DNA from: Cudoniella acicularis
Lineage: Eukaryota > Ascomycota > Leotiomycetes > Helotiales > Helotiaceae
Assembly: GCA_013054445.1 (NCBI GenBank)
Contig: JAAMPI010000130.1
Location: forward strand, 1 to 61,818
Length of the DNA stretch: 61,818 nt
Reading direction: 5' to 3'
A model generated the notes under the pieces. It did no database searches and had not been told where the DNA came from. It worked only from the letters and a program-made list of their open reading frames with translations. Below, one piece after another: positions 1-10,318 of the stretch; position 1 is the first letter of the stretch; the number at the start of each line of letters is the position of its first letter. A program made the position numbers and the translations under genes.

Positions 1-3000
1 ACGACAGCAGACGACGACTCGAAAGGAAAAATGCCATTTTGTTGGCAAACGATGATTCGTAAGGGACTCGATGACTTGGATGCCTTTCTCTTAGGCAGAC
101 GACGATTCTGATTCCGATTCTAGTTCCGATTCTGACTTTGACTGCGATTGCGATTCCAAGAGACGACAGGATATTAGGGCTTAGCCCTGATTACCCTCCC
201 TGCGTAGGTCACCAAATGTAGAGGGACGGGAGGCCTCTAAAATAGACTCTTAAAAACTGATAACTGAAAGACTCGAATCTCTAGGAAGGATCGTTGTTGT
301 TCTCCGAGAAGGAGGGACGGAGAGACCTTATATACATGAATATAGTCACGTGCCACGGCACGTGACACAGAACCCTACTACAATAGGGTAAGTCTTCCCG
401 TCGTCTATCTTCTATAAATAGACTACGCTAACGTATATATCGGACGCGTCGTATTTGACCGTACTTTCGTAGTCTATTAGATACGATTTAAGGATTAGTT
501 TCTTTTTAAATCGCCTTTTAAGGTCTATAAAGGCTTATAGGCACTTCGGGTCGTCTTTAAAGTTCTATACGACTCCCTTATAGGTAAGGTTTGTTAGCGG
601 CTCTATAAGCTTATTATAGTCTTTAATAAACATTTAATAGAAGTTAGTGAATCCTAAGAACGACTAGACGTCCTTTACGTTTTTAAAAGGATCTTAGTTT
701 CTAACTACTTCGCTTTTCTTTAGGTCGATACTTAGTTCCTTTAAACGAATTATATATCTAAAGAATAAGACTTGTTTAACTCTAAATCGGTATTTTAATA
801 GCTTTAATCATAAGTTAACCTTATCTAAGGCTTCTAAGACTTTAAAGACGTGTCTTTTATAGTCTTCTTCTTATTCTAAATAAATAAAAATATTATTAAA
901 ATAATAAATAATAAAATATCTAAGATATTTAACTAGGATCGCGTTATTTTATCACTAGTAGGTTATTAGCGTATTAGTTAGCCTAAATAGTATTATTATA
1001 TATTCTTAAAGTCTAAAAGATAATAAGAATATAATAAAAAACTCTTATTTTTCTTTAATCCTAATTAAATTAAATAAGTTTTACTAATTAAGCTTTATAA
1101 ATATAATAGCTTTTATAAGCTTATTATAGAAGTATTATATTAAAGGTATTAGATAAACGTCTTATATTATAATACTATTTAAGTCGTAATAGTCTATATA
1201 AAGTCTTTTTAAAGGATCTCTTTTTTTTATATACTAATATTATATTCGATATATATAGCGATTTTAACTTCTAGACCTAGCCTTTCTTAACAGCTATAGT
1301 TATATATTCTTTAAGCGTCTTTAAAGTTTATAGATTAAAGTTCTAGAGTTTTTATAAAGGTAGTAGCTTATCTTCTTTTAAGTTGATTTTATAGTCTTAA
1401 GGCTAGTGTTCTAATAAAGCTCTAAAGTCTTATAGATCGTCGAATAGCTTAGCGTATCGTCTATACTATACTAGAATTTCTGTCGATAAAAGACTGTTTA
1501 TATTAACTAGTCTAGGCGCTTTTCTAGAGGTTACGCCTATCTCGCGATAGCCTAAGAATTAATTACTATTATATCTATAGCGTTTAAAAGTAATTAATCC
1601 TTTTACCTAATCGATATTTAGGTTATATTATTAGATCTAAAGAATTCTTAAGATTATAGAATATCGGCCTATAGGTATTAGGTTAAAGGACAATTATTTA
1701 ATATATCTACTAGACATCTATAAAGTGTCTATAATAGTTTATCTTTAGACCTATCTATTCGTTCTAGTATTCTTATCTCTTAATAACCTTAGATAGTAAA
1801 GGCTAACCTTAGTCTTAGTCTATAACCTATGTTTTTAGACGAGATCTAGGTTAATAAAATTATCTTTAGCTCTAGAATCGATTAAGGCTTCTATTCGTTA
1901 CTTTTTATATTAGAGCTAAATATTTAATTATATACTATTATTATTAGCTATAACGGCTAATTATTTTTCTAAGCCGGGCTTATTAAGAGATCTAGTAAAG
2001 GAAGTTACCTACTCTTAGCTTAGGCGGACTTCTTTTTCGTCGTCTATTCTATATCTAGTTTCTTTAATAACATAGTTCTAAATATAGTTTTCCTATCGCC
2101 TTAAGATTCTATAAGATCTCGTCGTCTATCCTAGGAATCGGTAAGGCGTGTTTAGTTAGAATATTTTTTCTTAGAAACGATAATCGAATCTCGGGCTTCT
2201 TTTTATAAGCTCTAGATAGTTTTCTTATTATTATATCTTATATATTAGTCCTTAATATTAAATCTCTTAAATCTAGTCAAGGTATAAGACTAGTACTAAT
2301 CGGGATAGATAACTTAATAGTAGGAAGGCGACGAAGATAGTATAATCGTCGTTTAGGCTATTCTAATATATATATAACTAGAAAGATATTTAATATAAGT
2401 CTTAATAGTTAATCTAGAATAATTCTCTTATTATAGGTTTGTTTCTTGATTAATATATTTCTATAAAATACCTTTTTATATAAAAGACGTTATTATTGTT
2501 TTTCGGGTCTAGATTAACGAATATCTAGCGACGATAACGTCCTTCGAGTCTATAATAGATCTAATACTCCTCGAGTACTAGTAAAAGATCTTACGGTTCG
2601 TCGTTATTTTGTTCCGGCTCGCCCGCGGCTTCTAATAAAGAATCCGAAGATTTGTCGTTTAATCCGTTATATCGTAAATTTACTTTCTCGATAAAAGTAT
2701 CTATAAAAGGTAATACCTCGCTATTAGCGTCTTCTATCCGGGTAAGGATTACCTAGATCCGTTCTAAAGACCGTTCCCTAGGAAGGTCCGTTACGGATCG
2801 TTTTATAAGTCTTACCTCGCGTCCTCGGCTACGGCCTCTACTACGGCCTCGTCTTCTACCTCTAAAGGTTCCTCGTCCTCTTCCGGCGGGTTTATCGGGG
2901 CAGGCGTTAGTACGATAGCCTAGTTTCTTATAGAAGAAGTATATGTTTCCGTCTATTAGTCGCTTACGTTCGTCTACGGACATCTATAGACGTTTTATAG

Positions 3001-3930
3001 CGTTTAGTTCTTATAAGTTCCGGGCTAAACTTCTAAGGGCTATCCGTCTTTATCTAAGCCGACTAGTGTTCTTCTCTCTTTTTTTTTTCTTATAGGCGGT
3101 TATCGATTTTAACGATAGTCTTAATTATATCGGGTAAGTTAGTTAGTATTAGTCTTTTAATAATCTCGTCCTTAACCCTATCTTTTAGTCCCTCGTAAAA
3201 CCGGGTAGTAATAGTAGTTCTTACCTAAATAGTCTTATTAGCGATTCTTTAAAAAGTAGTTACGTATTAGATTATTAACCTTTTCTGTTTAAGGCGAATA
3301 ATTTCTTGTTAGGCTTTACAGACCTTATCGAGGTTTCTAAAAACGCGAGTAATCTCGGTTTTAAATCCTTTTAGTCTCTAAAAGATTATAATAGTAGTCG
3401 GTATTATAAGTTTAACGTATTATCGGTTCTTATAGAAGTCGATTAGGAATAGCTCGATCTATTTTATAGCGGTATCCTTTAAATAGGTTATAAGCTATAG
3501 AGACCTCTTAATATCGTCTTTAAACTTATCGTGTTTAAAGTTAAGATAGATTTATACCTAGAGTAGGAATATAATAAGCTTGTCGCGGGCTCTTATAAAC
3601 CTTTTAGGTACGAGGATCTTTAGAGTTTTATTTAATTCGAGCGTAAATTCTTAGTTGATACTAGTTATAACCTCGGGCTTCTTTCCTCTATCGTAGAGTC
3701 CTTACTTGATTTCTCGTTAGACGGTTCTGCCGATATCTCGTAAGAATCGGACTTTAGTTTCTTCTTCTATTTCGGGGGGCGCGCTAGGATCATCGTTGTC
3801 TGATAAGTCCTCTTTAAGGGAAGGGGTAACGACATCTTCGATGATCACGTCAGGTCTTAGGGTGCCGGGGTTTGGCTAGGGTCTGGCGGAGCCCCGTAGG
3901 GTTCGAGAGCTGCTAGAGAGATTAGACATA
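1..3930 (-). mobile_element. Ty3/Gypsy LTR retrotransposon interior, RIP-degraded, runs off window start
   Basis: Read on the minus strand, a gag frame begins at an ATG at 3930-3928, only 45 bp inside the LTR at 3975-4248, and meets stops almost at once. At 2983-2753 a basic Gly/Arg-rich segment holds a decayed CCHC zinc knuckle (Y-F-F-Y-K-K-L-G-Y-R-T-N-A-C; several Cys/His lost), the usual C-terminus of Gag. Around 840-940 a reverse-transcriptase Y-x-D-D-I-L-type block followed by an E-E-rich helix can be traced through many stops. TA-rich sequence and TAG/TAA in place of CAG/CAA fit RIP. Order gag-RT is right for this family; the integrase end and 3' LTR are not in the window or are unrecognisable. 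The less TA-rich 1-430 may be another element; 219-381 begins TGTAGAGG and ends CTACTACA like a short LTR, but no duplication flanks it. No function remains. Confidence 0.8.
96..166 (+). repeat. Low-complexity Ser/Asp hexanucleotide-like repeat
   Basis: Imperfect GATTCY/GATTGC repeats that read as alternating Asp and Ser on the plus strand (Glu/Ser on the minus strand). Probably a low-complexity coding remnant of the adjacent transposon or of a gene left of the window; the frame is closed on both sides. Confidence 0.4.
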
Positions 3931-3974
3931 GTGTTGATTGCTTTATATGCTTTAAGGTAAAGAGGTGCTTAAAA

Positions 3975-4248
3975 TATAACGTTCTTGTTATCACGTGAGA
4001 TCTTAATATCACGTAAAGGGGTTTTACTTAGCCTTAGAAGCGTTAAGCAGGTTCGGGTAGAGCGTTATCCTAATCAAGTGATGATATTAGAATATGAGTT
4101 GAGCATACGCTCTAACATAGGAAAACTATATAGCTATATAGGTTGTGGTGGTCGTAGTTCAGTAGTTCATCAGTTTAGGCCCTAGGCGCTAAACCGCTGA
4201 ACCGCTGAACTGATCACGTGAATCGTCATATGATCCTGGGTCGTGACA
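3975..4248 (-). repeat. 5' LTR of the Gypsy element (minus orientation)
   Basis: On the minus strand the repeat begins TGTCACGACC (4248) and ends ACGTTATA (3975), a RIP-type change from an ACGCTACA end. It is homologous along its length to the solo LTR at 36408-36671: both share the start TGTCAYGACCC, a central CTATATAGCTATATAGTTTTCC block, a CTCAACT block, a TCTACCC block and paired CACGTGAT motifs near the end. The gag ATG lies 45 bp inside. The flank at 4249-4253 (ATGAG) would be half of a 5-bp target duplication; the other half is outside the window. Confidence 0.75.
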
Positions 4249-4457
4249 ATGAGCTTGTCTATCCCGAAGGCCTAGGTGCTAGGGCTATAAACAAACAGAT
4301 GTATATATCTTTCGACCCACCGCCCGACTATTGTGGTATTGCTAAGGCATCCGCGGGGAGCAGCTTCGGAAGCTTCAAAGATGGTCTTTTTATAGGACGG
4401 GCAACGACAGCGATTGAATTGAAAGACTTGCTGGAACGAGCTGTGGAAACAGTTTAA
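4249..4457 (+). pseudogene. C-terminal fragment of a probable thiamine-diphosphate-dependent enzyme, cut by the LTR
   Basis: An open plus-strand frame runs into a TAA at 4455-4457. Its last 50 residues (D-Y-C-G-I-A-K-A-S-A-G, then an I-E-L-K-D-L-L-E-R-A-V end) have the pattern of the C-terminal TPP-binding domain of acetolactate synthase/decarboxylase-type enzymes, where a D-Y-x-x-[IL]-A-x-A-x-G segment precedes a final helix selecting 'EL..al..A'. The frame is contiguous with the LTR edge at 4248/4249, so the rest of the gene was presumably lost or displaced by the retrotransposon insertion. Only the tail remains, so the specific enzyme cannot be named. The assignment rests on a short pattern and could be wrong. 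Confidence 0.4.
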
Positions 4458-4746
4458 GGTGGAAGGAGCGCTCTTATAGAAGCCGTACTCAATGTGGACG
4501 AAATGGGCAACAGCATTATACAAAGATAGATTATGGCTAGAAAATATTCTATTGTAAAGTAGAAGACGTAAGCCAGTCTACTTCCCTACATCACTTCATG
4601 AAATACGACATTGGCAACACGAGCAAACGGATCTTGCGAGACAAATGCGCGAAGATACAACAAATAAATAATATTTGAAAAGTCTTGCAGTTAGGTTTTC
4701 GAGCTACAAGCCCTGCAAATGATTCCAAAGGCAACCTCCCGCTCCA
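4458..4746. other. Short intergenic stretch
   Basis: No coding frame or repeat recognised between the enzyme fragment and the UstYa-like pseudogene. Confidence 0.4.
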
Positions 4747-5417
4747 TCAAGGATTATCATCCAATACCACAGCATCAGCTGGCTGACTCCATTTAAATCC
4801 ATCTGGCATCTCTACAGCTCGATGCTCCAACCAGGTCTGAAGTGCGTCCCAATTCACGCACTTATGGATCGTGTTTCCATTCGGCGTTGGATTTTGATAG
4901 GTCCTCACCCAATTTAGCGGAAGAATTGTCGTATCAAACTTGCACCTGATGTATTGTCTCGTGTAGTCAACACAGTACTCATAATGACGCTCATACAACT
5001 CGGGAATCGTAGCTTTATTTACCTTCGCCTCGGGAATTATTTCACTGTAGTGATCTTGCTAGATGAAATGGAGGCAGTGGATAGCGTGGGTACCGGATGC
5101 TATTGCAACGTAACCACCACAATTTCTGGGGGAAATTGAACGGAGGTCAAATTGTAGCTGATATGGAGGATGTCCGACGCTGGCACGCTGATTTCGCCAT
5201 CTAATATAGTTTAGAATTAGTTCAAATGGATTGTCACCGCGAGGATGATGTTTCGCCTACATTTCATTATAGAATACCATGCATCCTCAACTTGGGGCGT
5301 GGAAGGTCCCTTAAATGGCGACTTGTACCAGAGAGAGTATTTGAATTGCACGTCTTGGAAATCATCCTCATCGATAGCTTCCAAAATTGGAGCTGTAAGG
5401 AACGTCAGTACAAACAC
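4747..5417 (-). pseudogene. UstYa-family (DUF3328) oxidase pseudogene
   Basis: UstYa-type proteins are membrane-anchored copper oxidases that cyclise fungal ribosomal peptides such as ustiloxin; they carry two HxxHC motifs. Here the minus strand shows the family order: an S-P-F-K-G-P-S block and D-A-W-Y-S-I-M, a 60-bp intron (5260-5201, GTAGGC...TATATTAG) that restores Y-G-E-I-S-V-P-A, then G-G-Y-V-A-I and a complete first motif H-A-I-H-C, and finally H-Y-E-Y-C-V-D-Y-T-R-Q with Tyr where the second motif should have His. Lesions: a one-base frame change near 5120-5130, an in-frame TAG at 5061-5059 right after the first motif, and no clean open N-terminal membrane helix, although decayed pieces extend to about 5640. 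Stop is TGA at 4749-4747. It lies 2 kb from the Kex2-repeat precursor at 7371, the usual partner of these oxidases. Family assignment is firm; activity is not expected. Confidence 0.78.
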
Positions 5418-5649
5418 CAGATAACATAGTTGCAGTGGGAGTCACAGTAACTGTTGAATTTCTCCAAAAAAAAAATTTGGTAGACTTTGGTGCAACTTCA
5501 GAGCGTAAGCCGATAGTTCAAGACTGATAATTAATGTGACTACGTGAGCAGCCTAATGAACCCAATGTCGTTTTTGCCGAATTTGTTGGATGTTTGTCTC
5601 ATAGTCTTCCAACTGGAGGACAGATTCAGATTCATTATCTTCAATAGAG

Positions 5650-7370
5650 CTTGAGTGTATTTTCGTATTAATATATTGGGAACCAGAGACGAGGGGCACA
5701 AAATATTTTTTTTCTGGGTACGGTTTACATGATGTTGTTTAAAGTCAATGAAAGTAGGAATCAAAAACCCCGGAGCCTACTATCGACTGAGAAGATAAAG
5801 ATTAGTCACCGAAGCGCGGGAATAAAGGCTGGTTGCTTTGGTAATGTATTTCATTTACGGAAGATGTTGTTGTATAAGAAGCACGCAAGTCAAAGACGGA
5901 AGGTAGGCCAAAAGTATTCACTCAGCCGTTGATAGTGGTTGAGTCTCGCAGATGTGCTCGAATAGAAGTGGATATCAAGTCATATCAAATATAGAATTGT
6001 AGAGTGCTTCTTCTTGGTGGGTGATTAAGTTTAGTCAAGGATGTCTTCTGGACGGTGCTATCTCAAATGATGTTGGCACAAAGTGTTGCCTTGCGCTCTT
6101 GCAGGAATGAGTGCACCCTGCAGACTGCAGCACACTGGTTTCATTCCTGCAGACGAAAACAGGGATAGACACATTCGAGTGCCTAGTCAAAGGATTCGAA
6201 GCCTTGCAAAGTTAACGGTACTGCGGGGTTGGTTCTTAGTCTGGTCGTCTTTGGTCAGACTTTATAAGGCAAGGACCAGCACGCATGCAAGAGAAATTTC
6301 AGGCTCCGGAAGAGTATATGTCTCTGAAATGTAGGTCTATATGTAAAGGTTGTTCATTGTCTTTGTTCACCGAGGTTTTGCACCTGATTGTACCTATCGA
6401 AATATTTCCCTTCAATCGAGAAAATGCTTCGGCATAAAAGAAGCTATAAGTTTCACGACGAAAGAGAACAAAAACGTTGCCACTTGGTAAATGAAAAGGA
6501 AAGACTAAAGAATCGAAGTTTGGGTCATCCTAGGCTTATCTCCACCATCTGAGGGCTAGCGACAACATTTACACTAAAAAGTTGTCCGAAGTGCGGTAGC
6601 TGCATATGAAATACCCAGTAATTGAAGTCAGCACTTGCTCTGCTGTGGAGTGAGAATAGAAGTTTGCCCTTCAAAAGGCCGCAGGTTTCAAGTAGTTACC
6701 TGCAAGCCAGCCGCACTTGCTAGGAACGCATAATATTACCTGCATATTTGCTCAGATGTGGTACTGAGGTGCCCAAACCAAACACCGGAGGCTCTGCATC
6801 GGCAAAAGTGTTGCTGGCCATGCACATTTCACTTACAGACGGTAAAATCCGAATGAGACATGTTGAGATGCAGCGCTTTGTCAAGCAAGGATTGAACATC
6901 GAACTTGCGTCTACAAGTGGAACTGCCGTTGTGCTCCCTGATGGTCGCGCACTTCCTCTTCTCAACACGGGGACACTGTATGCAAAGATGATCTTTGTAT
7001 TATAATTCGTATCCTTTGACTACATGGGTAAGGCTGCTGAGGTGCTAGGATCGAGGAACGACATTCTGTTTTCCAGAATTCGGCACTTCCACGGAGAAGG
7101 CTGCACGCGACAAGACCAAACAATCCCGTCGAATTGCCTATCAGTGCACAAGCAAGGATACTTCTCCCACTTTGCTTCAGATGATGAAGTTGAAAGGCTG
7201 CCACAAATTTCGGGCGTGCCGCTGTGCATAGCAAGTATAAAGGAAGATTAAAGGGGTTGCAACTGAAGCGGCACTTATAGTCACAAATCCTTTTGTAGAA
7301 AATTAAGAGCCGGTACAGCAAGATTTATTAAACAGTCCTCATTTTGCAAGCCTCATCAGCACCAATCATC
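5650..7370. other. Intergenic region, no recognised gene
   Basis: About 1.7 kb between the UstYa-like pseudogene and the precursor gene. Short open frames at 6083-6334 and 6720-7005 (both strands) have no recognisable domain and no splice-supported extension. The last 100 bp before 7371 are the presumed promoter and leader of the precursor gene. Further dead genes of the RiPP locus could lie here unrecognised. Confidence 0.35.
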
Positions 7371-7749
7371 ATGAATCTCCGATCCTTCCTCCTTGTGTCT
7401 TTTGGGATTATTGCAAATGCAGCACCAATCGCACATTAAAGTACAGTGCCCGCTTTCGAAGGGCAATAGATATGATTGGGGCTTACTGCTGATAGATTTT
7501 GAAGCGGACTCCGCACTCGCTGTAGGCACCGAAGACGCCTCTTCTTATGCAACAAAGCGTGTCAACTTCGAGGCCGACTCTAGCCTTGCTGTCGGACAGG
7601 ACGACGTATCCTCTTACGCTACCAAGCGCTCTAAGTTTGAGGCAGACCCTACTCTCGCAGTCGGCACTGAAGATGTCTCTTCGTATGCGTCCAAGCGTGC
7701 CAACTTCGAGGCAGACTCCAGCCTAGCTGTTGGGAAGTGTTGGAGGTAA
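7371..7749 (+). pseudogene. Kex2-repeat secreted peptide precursor, dikaritin-like RiPP precursor, disrupted
   Basis: ATG at 7371 opens a signal peptide (M-N-L-R-S-F-L-L-V, hydrophobic core, A-N-A-A-P cleavage region). A TAA at 7437-7439 interrupts it one codon before a good intron (7441-7495, 55 bp, GTACAG...GATAG) whose phase joins exactly to the repeats. Exon 2 encodes repeats spaced exactly 69 bp (Phe codons at 7498, 7567, 7636, 7705): F-E-A-D-S-x-L-A-V-G-x-[ED]-D-x-S-S-Y-A-[TS]-K-R. Each full unit ends with Lys-Arg, the Kex2 site, preceded by S-S-Y-A-T or S-S-Y-A-S, comparable in place to the Tyr-containing core of ustiloxin-type precursors. The fourth unit stops after L-A-V-G and runs into unrelated sequence with TAA at 7747-7749. 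The TAA in exon 1 can be explained by CAA-to-TAA (CpA-to-TpA, RIP-like). Secreted, Golgi-processed. It could instead be a Kex2-processed repeat protein without cyclisation. Confidence 0.75.
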
Positions 7750-8240
7750 GGGTGTGTAGCCGTAGTACGCGGTATATAGCATATAGAAGATATATCTACA
7801 TAGTCGTCGGTAGGCGGCTAAGGTGGACGTGTGTAGGCTGAAGAAGAGTCGACTGTTAGGTCGAGAGAGATTCAAGTATGTGGAATAATAATATGATTTT
7901 GACTTAAAGACTTATCTATCTATAAATGGGTGAGCGGACCATATATACTACAATTGTAGTTACTAGAAGCATCTATAGCTTAGAAATCAACGCTTATAAA
8001 TCAAAGAGCAACCTAGAAGATTCTACTAAGGTTTAAACCTTAAGTTTAGAATAGTGCTTATTACCTAATAATGCGACAAGAAATACAGTGGCAATGCGTT
8101 ATATATATACGTTGGAACCTTCTGTATGAGTCACACTAGGTGGCGATTATAGGGTCCTAAAGCTTGTAAATATAGGGCACCTCAGTATAGAAATAGAACA
8201 GCGAAGTTTGAACTGAGAAAATCCAACAAGGTGGCTGTAG
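7738..8240. repeat. Probable LTR or transposon remnant truncating the precursor gene
   Basis: Base composition changes abruptly inside the fourth repeat of the precursor: the sequence becomes TA-rich from TGTTGGAGG (7738) on, an LTR-like start. No matching end or target duplication was found, so borders are uncertain. The segment 8060-8190 resembles 21790-21910: both contain AGAAATACAGTG, GGAACCTT and AGGTGGCRATTAYAGGGYC in the same order, so it belongs to a dispersed family. Confidence 0.45.
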
Positions 8241-8535
8241 CAGGTCTCAGAGATGACATTTACTAAGCTTTTCTTCTGGCTTTTTTGCGTAATTTAAATT
8301 TCGCACCAGTTGGTAATTTTAGGAGTGAAAGGGGACGGAAAATATATTCTCTGACCGTCTGCTCGACTACTAGGTTATCAGCCGATTATAATTTTTGCCA
8401 ATAGAAGACCAAATACCCAATCCCTTGTACTCCCACAACCCGAAAGCAAACGCAACAAAAACGGGCTCTTCCCTTCTACAAGGCGTTTTTGCCTAATACC
8501 AGAGGCAAATTCCACAGCCCACAACTAGAAAGGAA

Positions 8536-9264
8536 TCACAAAATCGCAAGCAGAACAAAAATTAACCCCGCTAAAATCGCATCCGCACTAAGGTGTGTGC
8601 TTCCACTCGATTTCGAAACCGTGGCAACAGCACCACTACTAGATGCCGAAGCACCAGTATTCTGCGAAGTCACTGTTGGTGCCGTGCTAGTGAGAGATGC
8701 TCCACCAGAAACCGTCACTCCAGAGCCGATTGTCGTTTGAGTTACGGTAAAGTTGCTGTATCCGACTGTAGTCGGACCTGATATGTTTGATGTTGTAGGC
8801 CATGATGGAGGTGTAGAAATGATGGATGGTCCGAAAGGACTTGAAGTTGGCAAAGTAATAGTAGAGATGATAGTTGGCAGTGTAGTTGTAGAAGGTGAGC
8901 TTGTGCCACCTTGACCGCAAGAAGGAGTTGTCGGGCACGGTAAATTGACCGGAGAATATGTCGTTCCACAACCTGATCTGCAGATAGTGGCGCAAGTTGT
9001 CGCCGTGTAAATTGTAGAGCATCCGCAGAAGACACTGACAGGATGTAGCTCAATGCACTGGGCCAAGACGCAGTCCAGAGCAGGACAGTCCAGTCCTTGG
9101 GTTGTAATCGTGACACAAGCAGGACTTATAAGCGGGTGGAATTTTGAGCATTCCGTTGGTGGTGCTGGTGATGTGGTTCCGGTTCCTGTTGATTTCCAGC
9201 CTCGAACGAGAGACACCTGCAATATCACCGCTGTGATAGCGAGAGTGTAGGAGATAGATTTCAT
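8536..9264 (-). CDS. GPI-anchored cysteine-rich cell-surface protein
   Basis: A single-exon 242-residue protein. The start at 9264 was chosen because M-K-S-I-S-Y-T-L begins a clear signal peptide (about residues 1-22); an upstream in-frame start would bury it. Residues about 35-110 form a Cys-rich domain with C-x-x-x-C and C-G-C spacings, resembling the CFEM-like or extracellular Cys-rich domains of fungal wall proteins, though the CFEM consensus is not complete. Residues about 120-215 are Ser/Thr/Pro-rich and suited to O-glycosylation. The C-terminus has a small-residue region (S-S-G-S-T-H) and a hydrophobic end typical of a GPI signal. Likely on the plasma membrane or in the wall. It lies between the RiPP locus and the PKS; no functional link is visible. 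Confidence 0.75.
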   Translation of the reverse strand: MKSISYTLAITAVILQVSLVRGWKSTGTGTTSPAPPTECSKFHPLISPACVTITTQGLDCPALDCVLAQCIELHPVSVFCGCSTIYTATTCATICRSGCGTTYSPVNLPCPTTPSCGQGGTSSPSTTTLPTIISTITLPTSSPFGPSIISTPPSWPTTSNISGPTTVGYSNFTVTQTTIGSGVTVSGGASLTSTAPTVTSQNTGASASSSGAVATVSKSSGSTHLSADAILAGLIFVLLAIL

Positions 9265-10318
9265 AGTATTCGCTCTGACAAAATTATTTTGTTTCCAGCA
9301 AAATGTATGTTGAGGAATCTCCGTGTGGTATTCATGATATAAGGCCAACCACAGCAAAGCCCGATGGAGACACCTGATCGGCCAAATCGGCAGGTGCGAT
9401 CATCAATACGTGGAATGGCTAATTCCTTCCTATTCAGGTCTCGGCTGCATGGTACGTAGTCAGGGGTTTGGTGGGGGTTGTATGGCGGGGTAAATGTGGA
9501 CCAATCGTATACACATCCGTGCTCGTATTTAATGCTTCGAAAGGTGATTGTCGTGCAATAGCAATTGAACCTATTATATTATTGCGGCTTTCTATTTGAA
9601 ACATGGCAAACAATTGAGGTGGCGTGGAAGTATTTTCAAGGTAGGTAAATACCGAAAAGCTCATTGAGGATTTAGGAATCTACAGTACTACCCAGGGACT
9701 CGGTTGCTGTTTCAGGTAAGGTTTTATAATGAGGCTCCAACCACCAGTGAACAAAGAATGGCCTTGTTTTAGTCGGATCACACAATAGGGGCGTAAAACT
9801 CCTAAGAGTTCGCTTAGCTAGAGCGCGCTTCCGTCGTCTTTTATTAAATACGTATATTATTAGACTGTTCTTTTGCACAAGGGAAGAGAATTGTGACTTG
9901 CCTCGATCATTATTCGCCTGCAAGGTAACTATTATTGGAACGGTGGCATTAAGTGTAATAGTTGCAAGGAAAACACTACGTTGTCGTAATGAATGCAGGA
10001 CTCCTTGGACGTTTTGAGGGAAGAGGCCCAACGAGTCCAAAAATATCATTCAAGGCTATTGCTGAACCACAGACTTACCATTTTCAAATAGAACAACTTG
10101 CGGAGTTCTGGGTCTTGAATTATCTAAAGTGTGCATATTCATTGAAAGTTGTGCGCGTATATTTAACCGCGTGCAATATTCTCCTCATGGGCCTTGCAGG
10201 TCAGTGAGTACTCACGGCCAGGTTTCCGAAAACAACCAACTTGTATTACACCTTGTAACTCAATATCCTGCCACTTGACTTGAAAAGGGTGTAAATGACC
10301 TGAGAGACGGGATTGCAG
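9265..10318. other. Intergenic region
   Basis: Promoter of the GPI protein (TTATAT-like box about 70 bp upstream of 9264) and the 3' flank of the PKS. Open frames at 9434-9664 and 9672-10049 have no recognisable content. Confidence 0.4.

Noticed and set aside
6720..7005. Open frames on both strands between the UstYa relic and the precursor
   Set aside because: No recognisable family or splice-supported extension.
7498..7749. CRISPR-like array or minisatellite for the 69-bp repeats
   Set aside because: The repeats keep codon frame, synonymous changes dominate and each unit ends in Lys-Arg; eukaryotic context.
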